This document shows positions 31,715 to 41,915 of a stretch of DNA of 64,000 bases, one piece after another; the first letter of the stretch is position 1; every line of letters begins with the position of its first letter. Made by a program: the position numbers and the translations under genes. The notes under the pieces are model-generated. The model ran no database searches, had not been told where the DNA came from, and was given only the letters and a program-made list of their open reading frames with translations. This DNA is from Annona cherimola (Eukaryota > Streptophyta > Magnoliopsida > Magnoliales > Annonaceae): contig CM059973.1 of NCBI GenBank assembly GCA_030490835.1, positions 52,580,008-52,644,007 of the forward strand, read 5' to 3'.

Positions 31715-34700
31715 TGTGAAACCCTAACCCATGTAGAGCTCATATATATGCATTAATCATGAACATGATATGTATATCTGAATTATTGAATTATGAATGA
31801 TTTATGTGATTTTGCTAATTATTGCAATTAGGGTTAAGGATTAGATATAATGGTGTGATTAATCAGTTTGAGCTAATATGAGACAATGAGATTGGAGTAA
31901 ATTGTTATTGATTTAAATATGCAAATACATTATGGAAAATCATTTTAATTCATTTAAAATGAATAATGAGCATTGGTGTGATAATTGTTAAGTTAAGTGG
32001 GAAAAACACTAGAAAATTCATAACTCAACACCTGTAAGGCAGATTCAAGTGAAATTTGAAATGGAGATTAATGACGTTGGGCTTCGTATTATGGAATTAT
32101 TGGGTTATGAAAATTCTTGATGAAATGAGCATAATGATTTATTGATCATATTTCAATTTCAACCGTTAACTTTAAACGGCTATAACGGGAGCTAGGAAAA
32201 TCGGATTGAGATGAAATTTGAAACGGTTGAATAAAATTATGAGATGTTTATTTTGTATGTCTTAGATTAAGTATAAAATATAAGAAAAATACCTGCATTG
32301 AAAAAGGTGAGCATGGTTGACAAATGCACCTCGAAAGTATCCATCAATTAATGCTAGAGTACAATGCATAATTGCATGGTTTTAATGGGAGTTGAGGTGT
32401 CAAATGCAGCCCATTTCTAGGGTATTTTATATATTTATATGAATTGCAAAAATACAAGAATTATCCAGCCATTAAATGTTTATCATGATGAAGCTACAAA
32501 GCAAACAACCTATGCATAGGCAAGGTGGCACTATGGGGCGTCCAAGGGGTATCTTGTTGCATATTTTGATTTTTTAATTTTTTGAAATATGTATTTATAT
32601 TACTGACATGTAGGGACACCAAGATATGCATTCAATCATGCAAATTTTCAGCAATAAAAATATTGGAATGCAGCTGAATTGGAGAGAGAAACTATGGACA
32701 GCATATGGGGCAAGTGACGTGCAATGAATATGCTTATTGCTGCCATTTTGTTAATTTTTTTAACACCAAATTAATACATGAATTAAAGGGAAATTAAGTG
32801 TATGTTTTACCCTTAAATGGTAATTATTAAAAAATGAAAAAAATTGTTGGAAAAATGGACAACAAAGGATGTGATTGGGGGAGCAGCTTGGACGGTCTTG
32901 GATTAATGCAATTTTTGGATTTTTGAAAATGGTAAAAACCTAATTTACATGGCTGTAAAATTTCCAGCACTTCAAAGGGGATAAGTTACCATTTAATTGT
33001 GTGGAAAATGCACCATGAAGTGGGGCCCACAGCTTGAAAAAAATCCAGCTTATAAATCCATGCACGTCCATGTGAGATGAGGGTTGGAAAAATTGCTAAG
33101 TGCTGAAATTTTCACTCCAAGCAACAGCAGCAACTCAAGTCCACTATGGACAGCAAGAGAAGGAAGAAAATCAAGAAAAAAGGAAGAAAATTTGTGGAGA
33201 AAATCATCTCCAAGTGATTAGAGTTGAGTTAGCACTAAACTAAGTAAGTATATGTGTTATTTGAGTTGGTTATTTTGAGTTTTTAAACTCCAAAATGGGA
33301 ATATGAAAGGGATGCTTAAAGAATATTTAAAATGATGATTTAACATGCTTTTGATTGAATATGGAATGGGTGTTAGATTATATGCATGAATTTTCATGAT
33401 TTAGATGATGAAAAGTGAAGTTTTGAATGATATATGAGTTGAAAACTCAAATTGATAAGCCCTAAATCTCCATGACGAGTTGCTATTTTGGTTTGATGAT
33501 GTGATTATGTTATTAATTTTGTATTAATTAAAAACATATGTTGGTTTGTGCTTAAATGATGAACTTTAGAAAATATGGAATGCAAAGGGGTAAATATGAC
33601 CCGATTTCTTCGTTTCTATGCTAAAAATCATATGGAAATAGGTTTGCATGATTTGTGAATGATAAGTAGGGTAAAATACTCTAGGGTTGAGGTATTATTT
33701 ATTCCCAAAATGATTTGGGAAAATAAACTCAAATCTGATTTTTTATGGATTTATGAACTGATGTATAAATGGAGTGAAAACGGGACCCGAAACGGGTAAG
33801 TAACTTGCTGTTTTGAGAAGTTTTAATTTATGGATGTTAAACATGTGTTAATGCCCTAAACTTGGATTAGGAAAAATGGAATTATTTTCTGAAAATTCGG
33901 ATTTAATAAACTGCTTAGGGTTATGTGTCAAAAGACACGTTAAATGAGTGAAAAACGGGTTCCAAAACTTGCTGTTTTGAAAACCTATGGTGAGTGGATT
34001 TAAATTCCATAAAAATACCCTAAATGCATTGATAATTAAGGTTAATTGACATGCTGAAATATGGATTAAATTTCTGAGTTAGCAAACTTTATGAAATACA
34101 TTATGTATGTGTTGCCAAATGGGCATATATCAATGGATAAATGTGTATAAGTGATGAATGATTTGTGAAAAGTGATTTTGTGCAAAAATACATGAAAATA
34201 ATATGAATTCTATGATTATATATCTGTTTAAAATTTATTGATATTAATTCCAAATTTTTGGTTTTGATTTATGGAGCTAAGGCAACGATATGTGCATAGA
34301 AGAACACCCATGCTTGTATTTTGGAAAAAAATGGATAAATGGAAAATTTAGGTTAATGAACCTATAAATGATAATTATTAAATGAATTTTATATGGATGA
34401 ATGGATACCCTATGTTAAAATGTGTAAAAATATGCTATATATGTGCATAATGACTTGTGAAGTCAAATAAATGATATATGTGAATGGAATGGGTTGGAAA
34501 ACTAAATGAAATATGAGAAAAAGAAATATATGAAAAAAATATATTATTCTCATGTAGGCAAAGGCAAAGAAAAAGTGGAATCGGAAAGCTAAGAGACACA
34601 GGTAAGCAATCAAATTTTCTAAATGAATTTTGTTTTCTAAATTGTTTACATAAATGTAATTTTTGCTCTAAATTGTTTGATGAAATTGTGGAAATTAATT

Positions 34701-35691
34701 CTAATATGTTTAAGGATGACCATCCCTTAGGAAATGGTATTGAAATGATGTTTTTACTTCAAATGTGATATTATGAAGTTTCCTTTGATAAATGTTATAG
34801 AAAAATGACGTGATTCGATGTTTCTGATTGTAAAAAATCATGCTAGCATGTTAAAGATAGATTTATGAAAAAGTTCATGTGCACAGGGTACTAGGTCCAC
34901 TTGAAGGGCAAAAGCAGACCAATTGTCCCCCCTGGTGAGGCCAAGTCACTTAAAATAGGCCCAAGGCCGGCGGCGGCCCCTCTGAAAAGGGAGTTAACGT
35001 GGACGGATGGTCGCCTAGCTAGCTTCCATCCTAAGGGAATTATGATGATTATGTTTACGTTTTCATATTGCATTATGAATATTGTACTTGTGATGGGTAC
35101 AGGATTTATGTTTTCCAAGATATACCTTTTGATAAGGTATAAGTTGCTTTCCAAGATGATTTTAAATGAAAAATGTTGCCTGAAATGATTTGCCTGTAAA
35201 ATGCAAATAGCTTGCTTATTGAGTTTCGACTCACGATTTTGTTTTCCAAACCCAAAAGACAGGTGAAGGACAAGAGATGGCGAAGGAGGAAGTTCCAGCT
35301 TGAGAAAGTCATGGAAAAACTTTAGAATTTTTATATTATGAAGAAAATCCATGTTGAATAGATGAAAACTATTTGTATGTTTTATATTGATGACTGTGAT
35401 TTATACATGCAGTGATATCTGATTTAGGCAAAAGTTGAATGTTACTTGAACATCATCTTGTGTATATGTGTTGAATGGATTGAAATGGCTTAGTTATGCA
35501 TGAGTTGGAAATGATTTAGATATGCTTGAAATGGATATATGAGAAATTAAATTCTTATGAGGAAATATTAAATCGGATAAACACCCATTAAAACCCGCCG
35601 TGTGACAGGGCAACAATCCTGATCACGTTTACCAATCAATACGATCCCAAGGTAAGGCACAGAATGTGACGCTCGGGTTTGGGGCACCACA
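31715..35691 (+). repeat. 5' LTR of element D (3.98 kb)
   Basis: TGTGAAACCC to GGGGCACCACA. Landmarks: TATA 33050-33057; donor-like GTAAGTATATG near 33243; donor-like ACAG|GTAAGCAATC at 34602; GC-rich cassette 34888-35035; hairpin 35220-35233; acceptor-like GACAG at 35262; U5 hairpin 35600-35627. Non-coding. Confidence 0.92.
33050..33057 (+). promoter_or_regulatory. TATA box of the 5' LTR of D
   Basis: CTTATAAATCCATGCACG, about 1.3 kb into the LTR; the same in the 3' LTR at 43246-43253. Confidence 0.6.
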
Positions 35692-35696
35692 GAGAT

Positions 35697-35708
35697 TGGT
35701 ATCAGAGC
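35697..35708 (+). other. Primer-binding site of element D
   Basis: TGGTATCAGAGC, an exact initiator Met-tRNA complement, five bases after the LTR end. Confidence 0.93.
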
Positions 35709-35889
35709 ATGGATTGGTAAATAGGCGTGGAAAATTTATGGAATATGATGAGATATGCATGATTACACATGATTATGTGATAAATTAGATATGATTATAT
35801 GATGATTAGGTATGCTTATAATACGATGAAATACATGTCATATGATGATAAATTATGTTGCAATGCAATTTGATTAGTATGTTGTATAG

Positions 35890-36585
35890 ATGGCGGATAG
35901 AGGTAAGCGGATGATGAGTGCGGAGGAGTTGAAAAAGGAGGAGAGGAGACAAAGGGAAGAGAATATACATAGGTGGTGGGAATCCCAGCACAATATTGCA
36001 CCGTTCCCATCAGTTCCCCCAGGATTTTCACCTATACGCACTCATGATCACACTCAGGAAAGCTACCATGTCCCCTTAGGTCAACACGGACAAGATCTAG
36101 GAGAGCCCTCCAGTCATAAACCTAGGGCACGAGTTCTACCAGGAACATACCTTGGAATTCCCTGGTCTCCCTATGTTTCAACTGACAGAGTAGATCCGTA
36201 AGATCTCTAGGACTTTTGGGAAAAGACTCAGGCACCCATACCCGCTGATGCTGGCCCATGGTACAGGTTTGTGGACGGTAGCGTTCAGTTTTGCTATGGA
36301 GCACTCTGGGATTGACTCCATCAGCGAGAAATAGACATGGCCCACTATTTCGAGAAGCGTCGTGCCGAGGGAGTCATCGAAATACCTGCACCTCCAAAAC
36401 CCGATGAAGTCATGTTATACATAATGGAGAATACAAGTGAAATTGTTCGATTGGCCGAGGTCAATGATGATAATGATCTGATGGAATTCCTCGAGCCCTT
36501 CGAGGAAGAGGAAGAGGAGGAAGTAGAGGAGTTTGTAGGGGAAAATGAGGACGATGATAATGATAGTGAAGAGGATAAGGTCTAG
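35890..36585 (+). pseudogene. Extra leader ORF of element D, unknown function, three stops
   Basis: One frame of about 231 codons between PBS and gag, beginning MADRGKRMMSAEELKKEERR. Stops interrupt it at 36199-36201, shortly after (about 36208) and near 36315; the frame is otherwise kept to 36585. Visible features: a charged N-terminus, a proline-rich middle (FPSVPPGFSPIRTHD), an aromatic block (WYRFVDGSVQFCYGALWD) and a strongly acidic tail of Glu/Asp from about residue 205. I recognise no domain. Its start resembles the fragment in element F (7368-7481), which suggests it belongs to this family and is not chance. It could be a leader-encoded accessory protein; that is inference. Confidence 0.55.
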
Positions 36586-37101
36586 GCATGGTCCAACACT
36601 AGCACGCTCACGGAGGCACCCTCACAAGTTCCACGTAGACGTAAATGTCTAAGGAGAGGTCCAGGAGGACGATGAACTTTCTTGTTTCTTATTTTGGTTT
36701 GTTAAGTTGTGTATATATAAGTGTGGTATGATGACAATGTGGCTTTAGTTATGGTTGCCAAGATAGACTGACATGTATATAAGTGTGAAAGGTGTGTGCT
36801 ATGCTACATGTGTACATAAGTGTGATTTACTTTTACATGTACTAACTATGGATGGGATGATGTGAATATAATGGATATGAATGAATATGTTGATATACTG
36901 AATTCCAGATGCTTTAGGTATACATGAATGAGCATGAGCTGAATGATGTGATATGATTGTGATTGAATGAATTGGTTGTGACCCTATGATAATGAAATGC
37001 GTATGCAATGATTTAACAATGATTGTAAATGAAATGTGTATATAATGATTTAATGTTAATTGAAAATAAAAAGTGTGTTGTTATATACTCAGATTAACAC
37101 A
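36586..37101 (+). other. Non-coding spacer between leader ORF and gag (element D)
   Basis: AT-rich with many ATG/TGA-containing microrepeats ('gaatgatgtgatatg'). No ORF is supported. A 'tgtgaaaggtgtgtg' section and tract repeats around 36990-37060 are the only structure seen. Confidence 0.5.
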
Positions 37102-38440
37102 ATGGTGGAAACAAGAGTAGGATTAACGAAAAATAAAGGAAAAGAGGCAGCGACAGAGGTTCCAAGCCAACATAAAGTTGGTGAATCTAGCCTACCTAAA
37201 TGAGGAAGGCCTGTAACACAAGGACCAAACCAAAGGAATCAACAGAGAAGGAATAATGAAAGCCCTGAACGGAATATGGAAGAGGAAACTGAGTCGAGGT
37301 AGAATAGACTCATGGAAGAAAGAGTGGCTGCAGTAGTGAAGGAGGAAATGCAGCAGGCCACTAGGGACTAGGCAGCACAGACTGCCGATATTATACATGG
37401 TTTATGGAAAAGAACCCAACAAGCTCAGTTGGGTAATATAGAGAGAGAAGGACCTGCTCCGATGGCGGACCCCATTGTCACACTGGCACCTCGAAGAGAT
37501 GAAAATCAATTAATGGAAGCTGATAGAAGAGCCATTAACGTCTTTCTAGCGCAACGACCCCAGAAGTTTTCCGGAGAACCCAACCCTGTCCAAGCAGAGC
37601 AGTGGATGACGGAGATTAAGAAATTATTTAGGATATCTCCGTGCAATGACCGTCAGAAGGTATTGTGTGCTACTCATCTGTTAGCAAAAGACACTCACGA
37701 ATGGTGGGAGACGATGTTAATCACAATGCCACGACCTGAAGAAGTGTCTTGGCAAACTTTTGTTGAAGAGTTTAACAAAGAATACCTCCCGGTTGAATTG
37801 CAGAGTCAAAAGGTGATAGAATTTGAAAAGCTATATCAAGGGAGAATGACAGTCACTGAGTATGCTACCAACTTTAATGCTCTGGTCAGATATGTGCCCT
37901 AGATCGTAAATGTGCCAGGAAATAAGGCACAGAGATTTCAACAAGGGTTGAGGTCATATCTGCGGAAAAACCTTGCACCTTTGTTAACAAAGGATTATGC
38001 CTCAAGCCTTGAGAGAGCAAGGGCTTTGGAAATTGAAGCCTTAAGAACTCAAGAACTAAGATTGGGTTCAAGGGTGTTCAGTACGAGTCCCAAGGAATCA
38101 AAAACCGGGAAAGAGAAAGCTAGAAAAGGCAACATAAGGAAGGGAAAAGGAATCCAAAAGAGGAAAAGTTGTCCGTTGTATAAGAAATGTCAAAATCGAC
38201 ATACAGGCGAGTGTTTAAAGGGCTTGAACTGGTGTTACAAATGCGGACAGACGGGTCACATCGCCAAGGAGTGCAGGCCAGGGGAAATAAAGGTGGTCAA
38301 GTGTTATATATGTGATCAAGTGGGTCATATAGCCCCGAACTGCCCAAACAAGGCGCAGTCATCTCAAGGACGTGGAAGACCTGATCAGCTTAGGATACCC
38401 GGAGCAACTAGTAAGAAGGGAATTTCTGCGAACCCGGTGC
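37102..38440 (+). pseudogene. gag: Chromovirus gag of element D
   Basis: Frame from ATG 37102. A charged N-terminus with three in-frame stops (before 37430) is followed by the Ty3 Gag core (AEQWMTEIKKLF, WWETM, FVEEFNKEYLP, YATNFNALVRYVP). A TAG at 37900-37902 interrupts it. The C-terminal part has CX2C...H...C '[15 protein letters not shown]' followed by two CCHC knuckles, [14 protein letters not shown] and [14 protein letters not shown]. The three-zinc pattern and order fit Tekay-type chromoviruses. Gag runs into protease in the same frame. Four nonsense codons, no frameshift. Confidence 0.88.
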
Positions 38441-40254
38441 ATGTGCATGCCTTAACTAGGACAGAATCTCAAGAACATGAAGAAAAGGTGGTCACAGGTA
38501 CGGTTTATATTCTAGGGAATATGGCAGTAGCTTTGTTTGATTCTGATGCCACCCATTCATTCATAGCATGCCAATACGTGACCACTCATGCATTGCCGGT
38601 AGAAGAGACCAATCAGGTTATACATGTAGAATCTCCAGTCTATAGGTTAGCAAGTACTAGCCAAGTATGCAAAGCCTGCCCAATTAGGATAGGATCATTG
38701 ATTCTAGAAGCTGATTTGATCCTATTGCCTATGACTGAGTTCGACGTGATATTGGGTATGGATTGGCTAAGCCAATGGGGAGCAACCATAGACTGTAAGA
38801 ATAAGAAAGTACAATTTGTGACAACTCCAGGGAAGGAGATTGCCATTGGAAAACTGAGGCAACCTGACAGTTCAAGTATATTGATATCATCTATGAAAGC
38901 TGTCAGAATGATCCGACAAAAGTGTCAAGCCTACTTGGTGTCTGTGAATGTAGAGAAAGGCATGGAGGTAGAAATTAATCAAATACCTATGGTTAGAGAA
39001 TTTTCGGATGTATTTCCAAAGGAATTAACCACATTGCCTCCACAAAGGGAAATGGATATGACTATTGATGTGATATCAGGTACATCTCCGATTTCTAAAA
39101 CTCCATATAGAATGGCGCCAGCTGAAGTGAATGAACTAAGAGCGCAAATACAGGAGCTGCTGGACAAGGGTTTCATTAGACTAAGTGTGTCCCCTTGGGG
39201 AGCTACGGTATTGTTTGTGAGGAAAAAGGATGGAAGCTTGAGGTTATGTATTGATTATCGGGAGCTAAATAAAGTTACATTAAAGAATAAGTATCCATTG
39301 CCCAAGATCGATGATCTGTTTGATCAATTGCAAGGAGCCACGACTTTCTCCAAAATTGATTTACAGTCAGGGTACCATCAGTTAAGGATAAGTCCGGCCG
39401 ATACTCATAAAACAGCATTTTGAACCAGGTATGGGCATTATGAGTTTCTGGTAATGCCTTTCGGACTTACTAACGCCCCTGTTGTATTTATGGATATGAT
39501 GAATAGGGTTTTTCGGGACTATCTAGATCAATTTGTGGTTGTATTTATCGATGATGTCCTGATCTACTCTAAAACGGAGAAAGAACATGAAGACCACTTG
39601 CGAAGGATTTTAGAAAAGTTGAGGAAAGAGAAATTGTAGGCCAAGTTGAAGAAATGTGAGTTTTGGCTGAAAAAATAGGATTTCTCAGGCATATAATATC
39701 TGAAAAGGGTATTTAAGTTGATCCTCAAAAGATTAAGGCAATATTGAAATGGCCAAGGCCGACGACCGTTATAATTCAAAGTTTTCTAGGGTTGGTCGGC
39801 TATTATAGAAGGTTTGTTGAAGGGTTTTCACAACTGTCAGCCCCGTTAACCAAGTTGACTCGTAAAGGAGTCAGGTATGTATGGTCTAAGGAATGTGAGT
39901 GCAGTTTCCATGAATTGAAACAGCGGTTAGTAGAAGCACCAGTCCTAACCCTACCCCAAGGAAATGAAGGGTTTGTGGTTTATAGCGATGCGTCGAGAAA
40001 AGGATTGGGGTGTGTTCTGATGCAAAAGGGTAAAGTGATAGCCTATGCGTCGCGACAGCTAAAGCTTAATGAGGTAAGCTACCCCACACATGATTTAGAG
40101 TTAGCAACTATGGTATTTGCCTTGAAAATATGGAGACATTACCTGTATGGTGCAAAATGTGAGATTTACACTGATCATAAGAGCCTCAAATACATCTTCA
40201 CTCAGAAGCACTCAGAAGGAGTTGAACATGAGATAAAGGAGATGACTCGAATTA
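38441..40254 (+). pseudogene. pol: Protease, reverse transcriptase and RNase H of element D
   Basis: Protease core [12 protein letters not shown], where the usual DSGA is DSDA, then ILGMDWL. RT runs from the conserved linker ([17 protein letters not shown]) through [10 protein letters not shown] and [13 protein letters not shown] to the catalytic FIDD (39544-39555). TGA at 39421-39423 replaces the Arg of [15 protein letters not shown] ends the piece at 39639. A frameshift near 39675 in an A-run and a TAA near 39713 follow. RNase H lies in 39744-40200 ([38 protein letters not shown]). A perfect 10-bp tandem duplication (CACTCAGAAG twice, about 40199-40218) then shifts the frame. Dead copy. Confidence 0.9.
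40199..40218 (+). repeat. 10-bp tandem duplication causing a pol frameshift
   Basis: CACTCAGAAG occurs twice in a row at the end of RNase H. Removing one copy in thought restores the usual TQK-EL junction of Ty3 RNase H; two further stops follow in that frame. Confidence 0.8.
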
Positions 40255-41877
40255 TTGAAGGATTATGATTTGGAAATTCTATACCATCCAGGTAAGGCAA
40301 ATATGGTAGTTGATGCATTAAGAAGAAATGTTAGCTTAACGCATCTTATCATTAAGGAGGAAGGGTTGCTTAAGGAGATAGAGCAAATGGAACTAATTGT
40401 ATGTCCACGAGGAGTTCAAACAAGGTTATCACAATTACACATACAATCATCACTATTTGAACAGATCAAGGTTGCGCCGCAAAAGGATACAGACCTACAT
40501 ACACATGTTGAGAAAATGAAGAAAAAGGGATTGACTGAATTTACTATTGATGAGCAAGGTATGTATAGGTATAAGGGTCGCCTTTGCATACCTAATATAA
40601 CTGAGTTGAAGGAACAGATTCTTAAAGAAGCACATTTTTTGCCATTTTCTATTCACCCGGGGAGTACTAAGATGTATCAGGATCTCAAGAAAGCATATTG
40701 GTGGAATAATATGAAAAGAGAGATCGCTGAATATGTGGCTAAGTGTATAACTTGCCAACGGGTGAAGGCGGATCACCAAAGAGTGCCTGGTAAGATACAG
40801 TCCTTAGAAATTCCTGAATGGAAGTGGGACGACATCACAATGGACTTCATAGAAGGATTACTTAGGACCCAAGCAGGAAACGATTCCATATGGGTAATCG
40901 TAGATAGGTTATCGAAAGTCGCGTACTTCTTACCTATAAGAAGGACTTATATAACGGAAAGGCTAGCTAAGGTTTATTACAAAGAGGTCGTAAGACTCCA
41001 TGGGGTGCCAAAGTCGATTATCTCAGGTCGAGATGCAACATTTACATCAAGGTTTTGCAAAAGCTTGCACGAAACCTTAGGCACCTAACTTAAGTTCAGT
41101 ACAGCCTTTCATCCTCAAACCGACGGACAAACAGAGCGAGTGAATCAAATTATTGAAGATATGCTCCGTATGTGTACTTTAGAGTTTGGAGGATCATGGG
41201 ATGAGTATATATCATTGCGGAATTCGCATACAACAATAGCTACCAAGCTAGCATCCAAATGGCTCCATTTGAAGCATTATATGGTCAGCGATGTCAAACG
41301 CCGTTGAACTGGGATGAAATTGGAGAGAAAAGGTTAGCCCCAGACTTATCTCAAAGAATGACAGATAAGATGAGAATTATTCGCCAGTGTATACTTACAG
41401 CCCAAAGTCGGCAAAAGAGCTACACAGATTGTAAGAGAAGGGATTTAAACATCCAAGTCGACGGGCACGTGTTTATAAAGGTCACGCCATTCAAGGGAGT
41501 TACAAGGTTTGAGAAAAGGGGAAAGATGAACCCAGGTATATTGGACCATTTGAGGTTTTGGAAAAGGTTGGGAAGTTAGCATATCGAGTAGCCTTACCCC
41601 CAGCGCTAGCCTTAGTTCACAACGTGTTTCATATATCGATGCTTAGAAAGTATGTTCCGGATCCAACACATATATTAGTCGCTGAGAATTTACCGATTCA
41701 AGATTATCTGAATTATGAAGAGAGGCCAGTGAGAATCTTGGATTATAAGGTACAAAAGCTTCGGAATCGAGAAATCGAGTAGTGAAGGTACAATGGAACC
41801 GGTATTCTGAAAATGAAGCCACTTGGGAGTTAAAAGAAGAAATAGAATAGAAGTACCCCCAGCTATTTAAAGAATAG
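40255..41877 (+). pseudogene. pol: Integrase and chromodomain of element D
   Basis: Frame 40255-41088 has the end of RNase H, the H2C2 zinc site ([19 protein letters not shown]) and the integrase core ([21 protein letters not shown], where the usual SDRD is SGRD, so a catalytic Asp seems lost; FHPQTDGQTERVNQ after the TAA at 41086-41088). A frameshift near 41217 leads to 41259-41579 (MAPFEALYGQRC, VFIKVTPFKGVTRF). Another near 41525 leads to 41558-41782 (NVFHISMLRKYVPDP). After one more shift the C-terminal chromodomain-like motif VQWNRYSENEATWEL appears, ending at the TAG 41875-41877. The chromodomain places it among chromoviruses, where it is known to direct integration to certain chromatin. 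Confidence 0.87.
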
Positions 41878-41902
41878 ACGGTTTGGGGACGAAACCTATT
41901 AT

Positions 41903-41915
41903 AAGGGGGAAGAAT
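41903..41915 (+). other. Polypurine tract of element D
   Basis: AAGGGGGAAGAAT directly before TGTGAAAC of the 3' LTR. Confidence 0.9.

Noticed and set aside
34891..35352. 153-codon minus-strand ORF, repeated at 45104-45565
   Set aside because: It lies antisense in both copies of the same LTR, so duplication explains its repetition; no recognisable domain, and it overlaps the conserved cassette and hairpin.
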